Made by a program: the position numbers and the translations under genes | Shown: one piece after another, positions 8,676 to 16,814 of the stretch | Layout: the number at the start of each line of letters is the position of its first letter | Numbering within the stretch: the first letter of the stretch is position 1 | The notes under the pieces: generated by a model | The model's database searches: none | The model's input: the letters and a program-made list of their open reading frames with translations, nothing else | Told to the model about the DNA's origin: nothing | Source: Sphingobacterium thalpophilum | GTDB lineage: Bacteria; Bacteroidota; Bacteroidia; Sphingobacteriales; Sphingobacteriaceae | Direction of reading: 5' to 3' | NCBI GenBank assembly: GCA_945868825.1 | Contig: CAMBMM010000001.1 | Span: 372,001 to 436,000 of the forward strand | Length of the DNA: 64,000 bases

Positions 8676-9751
8676 AAGACGCACAGCTAATCAATCAAAC
8701 CGAAGCATACCTACGTGGAGAATTGTCTCCGGCAGAACGTGCTGCCTTTGAATTGCTTTGCAAAGAAAATCCGGACGTTCAGCAACAAGTACACGCTCAC
8801 AAAGAATTGATGACTTTATTGGCAGCTTATGGCGAACGTCAGCGTTTACAACACGCTATGGACCTAATTCACGAGCAAATTGATGTAGTTTCTTTTAAAA
8901 ACGACCTCATACCCACTTCAGCCAACGTTATTCAATTGTGGAAACGCTACCGAGCCAATTTAGCCATTGCTGCAACCGTAGCCATTACTGCCATATTTGG
9001 CACACTTTTATTCTCTGGATATTTTGCCGATCACTCTTCTTATTATAGTGCCTTGCGTAGAGAAATAAATAGTATCAAGCGTTCTCAAAATGTATTGGCT
9101 AAAAATATAAACTCAAAAAAAGGACTAGCTAATCCGGGTGTATTTGGAGGTACCGGTTTTGCACTTACAGCAAACGGCTACTTAGCAACCAATTACCACG
9201 TAATTAAAGGGGCCGATTCTGTATATATTCAAAATGCAGCTGGCGATACCTATAAAGTAAAAACCGTATTCGTACAACCAGAATACGATATTGCCATTCT
9301 TCAAATTGTAGATCCTGCTTTCGATAGCTTTGACAAATTGCCTTATGCCTTCAAAAAAATTGATTCCGATTTAGGCGAAGATGTATTTACCCTAGGTTTC
9401 CCTCGTGATGAGCAAGTATATGGCAAAGGGTATTTAAGTGCTAAAACCGGCTTTGCTGGCGATTCCGTTGCGTACCAAATATCTATTCCGGTAAACCCAG
9501 GAAACTCCGGTGGACCCTTATTAGATAGCAAAGGGAATGTAATTGGCATTATAAGCGGAAAACAAACCCGAACCGATGGAGCTGCTTTTGCCATTAAAAC
9601 CAATTATCTGCTAAAAAGTTTAGAAGAAATTCCTACAGAAGACTTAGATAAAACCCTAAGCTTAAACAAGAAAAATACCCTTTCTAGCTTAAACCGTACA
9701 GCGCAACTCAAAAAAATTCAGGACTACGTATTTATGGTTAGGGTGTATTAA
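8672..9751 (+). CDS. Membrane-anchored HtrA-like serine protease with anti-sigma-like N-terminus
   Basis: A 359-residue protein in two parts. The cytoplasmic N-terminus (about 1-85) resembles the start of Bacteroidota anti-sigma factors (EAYLRGELSPAERAAFELL). One membrane span follows (about residues 97-119, ANLAIAATVAITAIFGTLLF). The periplasmic part is a trypsin-like domain with a visible triad: His in TNYHVIKG, Asp in PEYDIAILQI, Ser in NPGNSGGPLL. No PDZ domain is apparent after the protease. Coupled to the sigma factor gene through an ATGA overlap, it probably binds that sigma factor and senses the envelope; that role is inference. Typical anti-sigma proteins lack a protease, so the fusion is notable. 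Confidence 0.85.
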   Translation: MKDAQLINQTEAYLRGELSPAERAAFELLCKENPDVQQQVHAHKELMTLLAAYGERQRLQHAMDLIHEQIDVVSFKNDLIPTSANVIQLWKRYRANLAIAATVAITAIFGTLLFSGYFADHSSYYSALRREINSIKRSQNVLAKNINSKKGLANPGVFGGTGFALTANGYLATNYHVIKGADSVYIQNAAGDTYKVKTVFVQPEYDIAILQIVDPAFDSFDKLPYAFKKIDSDLGEDVFTLGFPRDEQVYGKGYLSAKTGFAGDSVAYQISIPVNPGNSGGPLLDSKGNVIGIISGKQTRTDGAAFAIKTNYLLKSLEEIPTEDLDKTLSLNKKNTLSSLNRTAQLKKIQDYVFMVRVY

Positions 9752-9765
9752 CCATACACTTTAAC

Positions 9766-9800
9766 AAAAAAGCCCTCCCGAATTTCGGGAGGGCTTTTTT
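9766..9800. terminator. Bidirectional terminator between the protease gene and pdxH
   Basis: Near-perfect stem with the core AGCCCTCCCGAA/TTTCGGGAGGGCT, A-rich on the left and T-rich on the right, so it can stop transcription from both convergent genes. Nearly the same stem recurs at 14350 and 48552. Confidence 0.9.
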
Positions 9801-10449
9801 ATGGTGCTAATCGTACCAGCTTCCAAGTAGATTTGTCAGCCTTTTTATATACTATTCGGTCGTGTAAACGGCTTTCTCGGCCTTGCCAAAACTCAATTAC
9901 CTGTGGTTTTACCAAATAGCCACCCCAAAATGAGGGTTTGCTAATGGCTTTGTTGGCATAAGCAGTTTTTAACTCCGCCCAATTTTTTTCCAATTCCTCA
10001 CGGCTAATAACTTGGCTTTGCGGCGATGCCAAGGCACCCAATTGGCTGTCTACTGGGCGGCTTTGGAAATACCTCTCCGATTCTTCCTTGCTCAACTTTT
10101 CTAAAGTTCCCTCAATACGTACTTGTCGAGACAATTCGGGCCAAAAAAATACCAAGGCCACTACAGGGTTTTTTGACAACTCTTTTCCTTTACGACTTAA
10201 GTAATTGGTGTAAAAAATAAAGCCATCTTTATTAAAGCCTTTTAATAAAACCACACGTGCCGATGGTTTTCCATCGTGGGTCGCAGTAGCTAAGGTCATG
10301 GCATTGGGTTCGTATAAACCGGATTTTACAGCCTCGTCAAACCAAAGGTCAAATTGTTCTATTGGATTTTTTTTTACGTCCTTTTCAGAAAAAGGGGTTG
10401 ATAGATATTCGTTTCGTAAGCCTTCTAAGCTTTCTTTGCTTGTTTTCAT
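9799..10449 (-). CDS. pdxH: Pyridoxamine/pyridoxine 5'-phosphate oxidase
   Basis: FMN-dependent oxidase making pyridoxal 5'-phosphate from PNP or PMP. The 216-residue length fits E. coli PdxH. Seen in sequence: the N-terminal LRNEYLSTPFSEKDV type start, the FMN-binding ARVVLLKGFNKDGFIFYTNY block (about residues 64-83), the PLP-site SRPVDSQLGALASPQSQ (around 130-146), and the C-terminal EFWQGRESRLHDRI signature with RLAP as the very end. It is last in the purK-purE-pdxH run, 5 bases after purE. Confidence 0.97.
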   Translation of the reverse strand: MKTSKESLEGLRNEYLSTPFSEKDVKKNPIEQFDLWFDEAVKSGLYEPNAMTLATATHDGKPSARVVLLKGFNKDGFIFYTNYLSRKGKELSKNPVVALVFFWPELSRQVRIEGTLEKLSKEESERYFQSRPVDSQLGALASPQSQVISREELEKNWAELKTAYANKAISKPSFWGGYLVKPQVIEFWQGRESRLHDRIVYKKADKSTWKLVRLAP

Positions 10450-10454
10450 GTTTT

Positions 10455-10940
10455 TTATTGCCCCAATTGGTTGGCACTTTCTTCAATTTTCTTTTTCATC
10501 TCTTCTTTATAGGCAATAAGTTTAGTGCTCAACCCAGTATCGGCGGTAGCCAATATTTGGGCGGCTAATAAACCGGCATTTTTAGCCGCATTTAAGGCAA
10601 CCGTAGCCACCGGAATACCGTTGGGCATTTGTAAAATAGATAGAATAGAATCCCACCCATCTAACGAATTACTCGATTTAACGGGTACACCAATTACCGG
10701 CAAGTGGGTAATGGCTGCAACCATACCCGGTAAATGCGCAGCACCACCGGCACCGGCTATAACTACTTTTAAACCTCTTTCGGCAGCCGTTTCGGCATAC
10801 TCAAACATGCGTTTGGGCGTGCGGTGGGCAGATACTACCGTAATTTCAAAATCTACACCCAATTCTTTTAGCACATCTGCAGCCTCCTGCATAACAGGAA
10901 GGTCTGATTTGCTACCCATAATAATGCCTACTCTTGCCAT
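10455..10940 (-). CDS. purE: N5-carboxyaminoimidazole ribonucleotide mutase (class I PurE)
   Basis: Converts N5-CAIR to CAIR in purine synthesis. The protein has 161 residues, beginning [17 protein letters not shown] with the PurE nucleotide loop. It also has SAHRTPKRM (about residues 38-46), the [14 protein letters not shown] loop and a GVPVKSS segment. These are hallmarks of the class I mutase that works with PurK rather than the CO2-using class II enzyme. Its start is 3 bases after the purK stop. Confidence 0.97.
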   Translation of the reverse strand: MARVGIIMGSKSDLPVMQEAADVLKELGVDFEITVVSAHRTPKRMFEYAETAAERGLKVVIAGAGGAAHLPGMVAAITHLPVIGVPVKSSNSLDGWDSILSILQMPNGIPVATVALNAAKNAGLLAAQILATADTGLSTKLIAYKEEMKKKIEESANQLGQ

Positions 10941-10943
10941 ATT

Positions 10944-12074
10944 TTATGCTTTTACTTTTATTAATGCTTGTACTTTTTTGGCTTTTTCAGTAGCCAATGC
11001 TCTATTTTCAGCTAAGATAGTTACATGCCCCATTTTGCGGAAAGGTTTGGTAAACTTTTTACCGTATAGGTGAATGTACACCCCACTCAGTTTTAAGGCT
11101 TCTTCAAGCCCTTCGTATTTAGCAATACCTTCAAATCCGGATTCACCGAGTAAATTTATCATTACCGCATGCTGAATGCATTGCGTATCGCCCAAAGGCA
11201 AATTGAAAATAGCCCGTAAATGCTGCTCAAATTGAGAGGTATAATTACCTTCAATGCTTTGGTGTGCGCTGTTGTGAGGTCGTGGAGCCAATTCGTTTAC
11301 CAAAAGCTTATCGTCTTTGGTTACAAAGAACTCTACAGCCAATACACCTACCAATTGCAAATTTTTAGCAATGTGTATGGAAATGGCTTCAGCTTCTTCT
11401 TGAATAGTGGAGCTTAAATTAGATGGAGAAAATACATATTCCACCAAATTGGCTTCGGGATTAAAATCCATATCCACCATAGGAAATGTTTTAATTTCAC
11501 CAGCTGCATTTCTAGCCACCATTACTGCAATTTCTTGCTTAAAATCGATGCATTGCTCCACCAAACTAGGTGCTTCAAAAGCCTCAGCAATAGCTGCTGC
11601 ACTGCATATTTTTAAAACCCCACGGCCATCGTAACCGTCTTTACGTAATTTTTGAATGTATGGATAGGGGAAAGCCACACTACTTAATTCCTCTTTTTTA
11701 TTGATGAGTACATAAGGAGCTGTAGGAATGTCGTTTTCTTTAAAGAATTGTTTTTGTGTGCCTTTATCTTGTATCAGGCGTATTACCCGTGCAGGAGGAT
11801 AAATCTTTACACCCTCTTGTTCCAATTTTTCTAGGGCATCGGTATTTACCTTTTCAATCTCAATGGTTAAGGTGCTGGCCGATTTACCAAATTGGTATAC
11901 GGTATCAAAATCACTCAAAGAGCCACATACAAATTCGCTACTCAACTCTTTGCAAGGCGCATGGGCATCGGGGTCTAATACCCTACACGAAATGTTAAAG
12001 TTAATGGCTTCTTGAAGGAGCATGCGGCCCAACTGACCGCCACCTAAAATACTTAAAGTAAGATCGCCTTGCAT
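10944..12074 (-). CDS. purK: N5-carboxyaminoimidazole ribonucleotide synthase
   Basis: ATP-grasp enzyme that carboxylates AIR to N5-CAIR, feeding PurE encoded next to it. ILGGGQLGRMLLQEA near the N-terminus is the PurK signature. The ATP-grasp core shows YPYIQKLRKDGYDGRGV, and NELAPRPHNSAHQSIEG near residue 260 binds metal and substrate. The frame is open to an ATG at 12113, but a TAATTTTG box at 12083-12090 lies inside that extension, so the ATG at 12074 (MQGDLTLSILGGG) is preferred, giving 376 residues. The leader would then be only a few bases long. Confidence 0.94.
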   Translation of the reverse strand: MQGDLTLSILGGGQLGRMLLQEAINFNISCRVLDPDAHAPCKELSSEFVCGSLSDFDTVYQFGKSASTLTIEIEKVNTDALEKLEQEGVKIYPPARVIRLIQDKGTQKQFFKENDIPTAPYVLINKKEELSSVAFPYPYIQKLRKDGYDGRGVLKICSAAAIAEAFEAPSLVEQCIDFKQEIAVMVARNAAGEIKTFPMVDMDFNPEANLVEYVFSPSNLSSTIQEEAEAISIHIAKNLQLVGVLAVEFFVTKDDKLLVNELAPRPHNSAHQSIEGNYTSQFEQHLRAIFNLPLGDTQCIQHAVMINLLGESGFEGIAKYEGLEEALKLSGVYIHLYGKKFTKPFRKMGHVTILAENRALATEKAKKVQALIKVKA

Positions 12075-12082
12075 GTGTGGGG

Positions 12083-12114
12083 CAAAATTACGTAAAACTG
12101 CTGGCATACACAAT
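12083..12114 (-). promoter_or_regulatory. Promoter of the purK-purE-pdxH operon
   Basis: On the minus strand ATTG (12111-12114) is followed after 20 bases by TAATTTTG (12083-12090), matching the Bacteroidota -33/-7 pattern with one mismatch. The predicted transcript start is only about 4 bases before the purK ATG. Confidence 0.6.
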
Positions 12115-12170
12115 TCAACATTTTTTAGTAGATGTTGAAAACTAAAAATAGCTTCAGTTAAACTTTGCTG

Positions 12171-12178
12171 TAAATTTG
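12171..12178 (+). promoter_or_regulatory. Promoter -7 box for the riboswitch-btuB transcript
   Basis: TAAATTTG matches TAnnTTTG. Transcription starting about 5 bases downstream would coincide with the 5' edge of the cobalamin riboswitch. The -33 element is not clear. Confidence 0.55.
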
Positions 12179-12182
12179 TATT

Positions 12183-12352
12183 GCTTTTGGTTCCCGATTC
12201 ATTTCGGGATTAAAAGGGAATCTGGTGTAAATCCAGAACTGTCCCGCAGCTGTAAGCTCTATAACCAACGCCCTTTCTTAGTCACTGGCCCGATACCTCG
12301 GGTTGGGAAGACCGGGCGGCGGGGAGTAAGTCAGAAGACCTGCCATCGCAAT
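12183..12352 (+). ncRNA. Cobalamin (B12) riboswitch
   Basis: Cis-acting RNA leader that binds cobalamin and turns down the downstream receptor gene. Conserved elements are seen in order: GGGAATCTGGTGTAAATCC (12217-12235), the core CTGTCCCGCAGCTGTAA (12239-12255), the B12-box-like AGTCACTGG (12280-12288), and the closing AGTAAGTCAGAAGACCTGCC (12325-12344). Spacing fits the Rfam cobalamin family. About 70 bases of expression platform precede the btuB start; no clear intrinsic terminator is visible, so control of translation is more likely (inference). Confidence 0.95.
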
Positions 12353-12422
12353 TTATAATTCATAGCTTTCGGGGACTGAAGCTTGAATGATGTACATACT
12401 GTATTTCATTTAAACCTCTTCT

Positions 12423-14333
12423 TTGCTGTTTGCTGTGGGAAAATTTTCCACAAAAATAGACAAAAAAATCATTAGCGTTTTCGCAGGCCTAGGGCTTGTG
12501 TGCGCACAGCTGCCTGCATGGGCACAAGAAAAAGAAAACTACCAGCTCAATGAGGTGGTAGTTACGGCAAGTAAATCGCCACGTAAACAATCGGAAATTG
12601 GTAAAGTAGTGCGGGTAATTTCGGCACAGCAACTGGAGCAAAATCAGGGGCGAAGCCTTACGGAGCTACTCAACCAGGTAGCGGGTTTAACCATAGGAGG
12701 AAACGGAAACAATCCTGGCGATATAAAAGCCCTCTATTTACGAGGTGCTTCTGCCGGTAATACCTTAATTTTACTAGATGGCGTGCCTGTTAACGATGCG
12801 TCTAATATTTCTGGCGAATACGATATTTCGGCTATTGCTATCGATCAAATTGAACGTATTGAGATTTTAAAAGGTGGTAATTCTACGCTTTACGGTTCCG
12901 ATGCGGTAGCTGGCGTGATCAATATTATTCTTAAAAAAGGCAAAGGTCCGCTTTTGGGCACGGCTTTAGCTACCGCAGGTTCGTATAAAAGCTATAAACA
13001 AGCTTTGGGTTTAAACGGTACCTTAGGTAAAACCATCTTCGCCCTGAATGCATCAAATACCAGTTCTGCTGGCTTTTCTAGTGCAACATCTATACCTCCT
13101 AACAATTTAGAAAAAGATGGCTTTAACCAACAAAGCCTACAAGCTAATGTGCAGCAAGCTTTTGGCACCCGCTTTAAGTTATTTGCTAACCTCCAAGCCA
13201 ATAAAAACAAAGCCGATTTAGATGATGGCGCTTTTGCAGATATATCTGATTATACCTATGATAAACAAACGTATTTGCTGGGTTTGGGCGCCCAGTATAT
13301 AGCCGGAAATGCTGTGATTGCCATAATAGGGAGTAAAAACAGAGTAGATAGCAAATTTTCGTATGTGGGCGATTTAACCCGTAATGAAGGAGATATTAGC
13401 CAAGCGGAAGCCACTTTAACTACGCCTTTGGCACCTTTTGCAGATTTAATCTCTGGCCTTAGTTATAAGGAATCGGCTACCGAACAACTTTCTCCTTGGG
13501 GAAGTTTATCGGCTAAAAACCATATTACCAGTGCTTATTCTTCTTTCTTTTTTAAGTTGGGTGAGCATCTTCGAACTGAGCTAGGAGGACGTTTAAATCG
13601 CCATTCGGAGTATGGGAATAATGCAACCTATACCATCAATCCGTCTTATGTATTTGCCAATAGGTATAAGTTCTTCATCAATTTTTCTTCGGCTTACAAA
13701 GTACCTTCCTTGTATCAATTATTTTCCGAATACGGAAATTTGGCCTTAAAGCCCGAACGCACACAAACGTTTGAGGCAGGTGCCGATATGGAACTTATTG
13801 CCGATAAATTAACGCTTAATACGGCTTATTTTAAGCGAAATATAGCAGATGTAATAGGTTTTGACATCAACTATCGCTACATCAATCAAGCCAAGCAGTT
13901 TGATGAAGGCCTAGAATTGGAATGGAAATACAAATGGAGCAGCAACATAAACCTGGATGGCTTTTATGCCTTTGTTACCGGCAAGCAGGTGCAAGTCGAT
14001 GGCCAAACGGAAGCAAACTTATTTCGCAGGCCTAAACACAGCCTAGGTTTAAACCTACGGGCGGCGCTATCTCCTAAATTAACCGCAGCTTTATACTATA
14101 AATGGATGGGTAGCCGCCAAGATAGCTACTACGATGCCGCTTTGGGCCAAGGTATGACTGTTGACTTAAAAGCCTATAACCTGCTTGATGCTTATGTGCA
14201 ATATGCGCCTAAAAAGGCTATCAAATTATTTGTTGATTTTAAAAACCTATTGGATACCGATTATGTAGATTTTACGGGGTACACCACTAAAGGATTAAAC
14301 CTAAATGCTGGGTTCTTGTGTACCATAAAATAG
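12423..14333 (+). CDS. btuB: TonB-dependent cobalamin receptor (BtuB-like)
   Basis: Outer membrane active transporter, predicted to import B12. About 636 residues: a signal peptide ending near WAQ (residues 33-35), a TonB-box-like NEVVVTASKSP directly after it, a plug domain (LTELLNQVAGLTIGG, LYLRGASAGNTLILLDGVPVND, IERIEILKGGNSTLYGSDAVAGVINI), then a beta-barrel with TonB-receptor features near the end (LLDTDYVDFTGY). The function call rests on the cobalamin riboswitch immediately upstream. The start is a TTG at 12423 or a GTG four codons later; no ATG is available before the signal peptide. Confidence 0.92.
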   Translation: MLFAVGKFSTKIDKKIISVFAGLGLVCAQLPAWAQEKENYQLNEVVVTASKSPRKQSEIGKVVRVISAQQLEQNQGRSLTELLNQVAGLTIGGNGNNPGDIKALYLRGASAGNTLILLDGVPVNDASNISGEYDISAIAIDQIERIEILKGGNSTLYGSDAVAGVINIILKKGKGPLLGTALATAGSYKSYKQALGLNGTLGKTIFALNASNTSSAGFSSATSIPPNNLEKDGFNQQSLQANVQQAFGTRFKLFANLQANKNKADLDDGAFADISDYTYDKQTYLLGLGAQYIAGNAVIAIIGSKNRVDSKFSYVGDLTRNEGDISQAEATLTTPLAPFADLISGLSYKESATEQLSPWGSLSAKNHITSAYSSFFFKLGEHLRTELGGRLNRHSEYGNNATYTINPSYVFANRYKFFINFSSAYKVPSLYQLFSEYGNLALKPERTQTFEAGADMELIADKLTLNTAYFKRNIADVIGFDINYRYINQAKQFDEGLELEWKYKWSSNINLDGFYAFVTGKQVQVDGQTEANLFRRPKHSLGLNLRAALSPKLTAALYYKWMGSRQDSYYDAALGQGMTVDLKAYNLLDAYVQYAPKKAIKLFVDFKNLLDTDYVDFTGYTTKGLNLNAGFLCTIK

Positions 14334-14349
14334 AGCTAGAAAAATTAAC

Positions 14350-14385
14350 AAAAAAGCCCTCCCGAAATTTCGGGAGGGCTTTTTT
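14350..14385. terminator. Bidirectional terminator between btuB and the DUF6580 gene
   Basis: Stem AAAAAAGCCCTCCCGAA/TTTCGGGAGGGCTTTTTT, almost identical to the hairpins at 9766 and 48552, between convergent genes. Confidence 0.9.
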
Positions 14386-14403
14386 AATGATATTTGCATT
14401 AAA

Positions 14404-14934
14404 CTATTGAGCTAAAACAGGATATTTTTTGCTTAATACACTAAAGCTGCCGAATAAAATGGCACCATAAATTAAGTTTCCGGCAAGCATGTTGTTAAAG
14501 AAAGGCAAACCTGCTGCGTAAGAAGATAGTATGCCTGCTACATTGTGCGGATAGAGTGTGCTCGGATAGAAAAAGGCGAAATTGGTCAATAAGAAAAATA
14601 CCACTGCGCCCAAAACACTACCAGCAAATATACTACTCACCGACTGGCGTTTGTTAATGATTAAACCGCAGGCTACCATAGCCACAAAACCGGCATACAC
14701 CACAGCACTAAATCCATTACCGATAAAAACATCTGAAATAGCCATGGCGGCTAATGGCATTACAAAAGCCAAGCGCTTATCGCTGAATTGTGCACCGGCA
14801 AAAATTGCTAAGGCACCTACGGCAGTAAAGTTCCAAATATGTGGAACGAGTAGGGGTAGGGCACGGGTAGCTGCCGCTGCTAAAATTAGTAAACTTAGTA
14901 CTAAAAATCTAGGGGTTTTTATCGTCTGAATCAT
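14404..14934 (-). CDS. DUF6580-type multi-TM membrane protein (possible transporter component)
   Basis: Integral membrane protein of 176 residues with about five hydrophobic helices. It starts with a short Lys/Thr/Arg N-terminus and has segments such as WNFTAVGALAIFAGAQF and FLLTNFAFFYPSTLYP, which I recognise from the DUF6580 putative transport family, whose size and shape recall ECF-transporter S components. It converges on btuB, so it is not under that riboswitch. In many Bacteroidota such genes lie near B12 genes, which makes a vitamin role plausible but unproven. A TAnnTTTG box lies 4 bases upstream of the start. Confidence 0.65.
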   Translation of the reverse strand: MIQTIKTPRFLVLSLLILAAAATRALPLLVPHIWNFTAVGALAIFAGAQFSDKRLAFVMPLAAMAISDVFIGNGFSAVVYAGFVAMVACGLIINKRQSVSSIFAGSVLGAVVFFLLTNFAFFYPSTLYPHNVAGILSSYAAGLPFFNNMLAGNLIYGAILFGSFSVLSKKYPVLAQ

Positions 14935-14938
14935 AAGT

Positions 14939-14946
14939 CAAAAATA
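14939..14946 (-). promoter_or_regulatory. Possible -7 box of the DUF6580 gene
   Basis: TATTTTTG on the minus strand, 4 bases before the ATG, implies a nearly leaderless message. The region is T-rich, so a chance match is possible. Confidence 0.35.
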
Positions 14947-15208
14947 CATTTTTTTTTAAATGGATGAAATTTTAATTGTATATTGTTTTAAGCCAAACTT
15001 CGCATTTATTTGGCATTTTAAGGCTTCCGAATTATATTTTTTGAAACTATTTAATTTTCTATTTTTCAATTAGTTATGTTATTATACTTAAACTATTGTG
15101 TCATATAAATTTTAAAAATAACTAGTCAAACTAGGCCATTTTCAGAATATAATTTTGTTTAGGCATTTAAGTACTTGTTTATCAGTTGTTTAATTGATCT
15201 TTATCCCG

Positions 15209-15454
15209 CTATTCATGTCGGCTATAGGCCTCGTTAAAATCCATTCTCATTTGTTCAAATCGAATCAAGACTGTTTGTATAAAAGCATCATCTAAAATCT
15301 CGAACACGCTGTTCACGCCATTGGTCACATCCAGTTCATTTAGTTTGTAGGTTTGCTCCAAGCCACCCCGCTCTAATTTAATGAGATACTTCTGATTCAT
15401 ACCAAAAATGGTAATCTTACAATCAGGATGTGGCAATTCTGCTAATACTCTCAT
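15209..15454 (-). CDS. Conserved hypothetical protein, 81 aa
   Basis: A small soluble protein I cannot assign. It begins MRVLAELPHPDCKITIFGMN and continues as an alpha/beta fold with no signal peptide or membrane segment; its C-terminus is helical and acidic. It looks like the short cytosolic proteins of unknown function conserved across Sphingobacteriaceae. A TATTTTTG box lies about 45 bases upstream on the minus strand, and codon use resembles its neighbours, so I take it as a real single-gene unit. The roughly 270 AT-rich bases after it contain only a weak inverted repeat (GCCAAA/TTTGGC, 14992-15014). Confidence 0.7.
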   Translation of the reverse strand: MRVLAELPHPDCKITIFGMNQKYLIKLERGGLEQTYKLNELDVTNGVNSVFEILDDAFIQTVLIRFEQMRMDFNEAYSRHE

Positions 15455-15597
15455 TTATATGGTTTAGTTGAGCCTTTTTTTATTTAAAGCATTCAAAAAT
15501 AAGAATCAAGTAGTAACGCTGTGTAACTATTCTTTCCACAATGGCATAAATTAGTCCACATTTATACACATACATGCCGGTAATTGCGCCAGCTTGT

Positions 15598-15605
15598 TAA
15601 ATTTG
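15598..15605 (+). promoter_or_regulatory. Promoter -7 box of the msrC-fkp-kynU run
   Basis: TAAATTTG ends 7 bases before the ATG at 15613. The -33 element is not evident. Confidence 0.5.
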
Positions 15606-15612
15606 TAGCATA

Positions 15613-16092
15613 ATGGCAGAAGATTTACACTTTATAAATGCAAGTAAAGAAGAGCAATATATCTCTTTATTACCTCAAATTGAAGCTCTTATTACGGGAG
15701 AAACAGATTTTACGGCCAATTTGGCCAATGTAAGTGCCGCTCTAAAAGCACAGTTTAACTTCTTTTGGGTTGGTTTTTACTTGGTAAAAGGCAATGAATT
15801 GGTATTGGGCCCATTTCAGGGTCCGGTGGCCTGTACCCGAATTGCCAAGGGCAGAGGAGTTTGTGGTCAAGCGTGGCAGCAAAAACAAGTGTTGTTGGTA
15901 CCTGATGTGGATGCATTTCCGGGACATATTGCCTGTAGTGCACTCACTAAATCGGAGGTAGTTATTCCCTTGCTAGGCTCTAATGGTGAAGTAAAAGCAG
16001 TGCTCGATGTGGATAGCGATTGCTTAAACGATTTTAATGAAATTGATGTAAAATTTCTTTCTAAATTATGTACATTACTATCTGTAAATTAA
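15613..16092 (+). CDS. msrC: Free methionine-(R)-sulfoxide reductase (GAF domain)
   Basis: Reduces free Met-R-sulfoxide using a GAF-fold active site. The 159 residues form one GAF domain. The three functional cysteines are present: Cys74 (VACTRIAKG), Cys84 (GVCGQAW) and Cys108 (GHIACSALT). Their spacing of 10 and 24 residues equals that of Cys84, Cys94 and Cys118 in the E. coli enzyme. VPDVDAFPGHIAC and KSEVVIPL are family signatures. The next gene starts 35 bases downstream in the same direction. Confidence 0.93.
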   Translation: MAEDLHFINASKEEQYISLLPQIEALITGETDFTANLANVSAALKAQFNFFWVGFYLVKGNELVLGPFQGPVACTRIAKGRGVCGQAWQQKQVLLVPDVDAFPGHIACSALTKSEVVIPLLGSNGEVKAVLDVDSDCLNDFNEIDVKFLSKLCTLLSVN

Positions 16093-16127
16093 TTGATTAA
16101 ACTATATTATATAAACTAAAAAATAAC

Positions 16128-16811
16128 ATGAAAAAAATCGCATCAATTGGCCTATTTCTTACTCTTTTTTCGTTTGGTCTTCAAGCGCAGGAGTCGGTTA
16201 GCCCCCTTAAATTAAGTACCCAACTCGATTCGGCTAGTTATGCCATTGGTGCTAGCATTTCCTTCGATTTAAAATCTAGAGGACTTAGCACATTGAATTA
16301 TGCTGCATTGATGCAAGCTATGCAAGATGTTTTTGCGGGAAAAAATCCACAAATAAGCATGCAAGATGGCCAACAAGCTATTATGGTTTATTTTACAGCG
16401 CTAAAAAAGAAACAAGAAGAGCCTTTAATAGCTGCAGCAGCAGATTTTTTAGCGGAGAATAAAAAGAAAAAGGGCGTAATTACGCTAGCTTCGGGTTTGC
16501 AATACGAGATACTTACTGCTGGAAAAGGAGCCAAGCCAAAAGCAACCGATAGTGTAACGGTACATTATAAAGGCACACTTGCCAACGGAAAACAGTTTGA
16601 AAGCTCGTATGAGCGCAATCAGCCGGCCAAATTAAGCTTAACTCAAGTTATTCAGGGTTGGGTAGAAGGTATGCAATTGATGTCGGTTGGCGCCAAGTAT
16701 CGGTTTTATATTCCGTATCAATTGGCTTGGGGGCCAACTGGTGCTGGGCAAGATATTCCACCTTACAGCGTGGTTATTTTTGAGATTGAATTGCTAAAAA
16801 TTGGTCAATAA
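16128..16811 (+). CDS. Secreted FKBP-type peptidyl-prolyl cis-trans isomerase
   Basis: Probable periplasmic folding catalyst related to FkpA/Mip. Of 227 residues, the first 20 are a signal peptide (ending LQAQ). Residues about 28-110 are a helical FKBP_N dimer domain (DSASYAIGASISFDLKSRGL). The C-terminal FKBP domain (about 120-227) has DSVTVHYKGTLANGKQFESS, QVIQGWVEGMQLMSVGAKY and PPYSVVIFEIELL. The stop is 3 bases before the kynureninase ATG, pointing to co-transcription, although no functional link is obvious. Confidence 0.93.
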   Translation: MKKIASIGLFLTLFSFGLQAQESVSPLKLSTQLDSASYAIGASISFDLKSRGLSTLNYAALMQAMQDVFAGKNPQISMQDGQQAIMVYFTALKKKQEEPLIAAAADFLAENKKKKGVITLASGLQYEILTAGKGAKPKATDSVTVHYKGTLANGKQFESSYERNQPAKLSLTQVIQGWVEGMQLMSVGAKYRFYIPYQLAWGPTGAGQDIPPYSVVIFEIELLKIGQ

Positions 16812-16814
16812 TTT

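Noticed and set aside
10525-11073. 182-residue plus-strand frame
   Set aside because: Antisense of purE and purK, both with full signatures; no family match seen.
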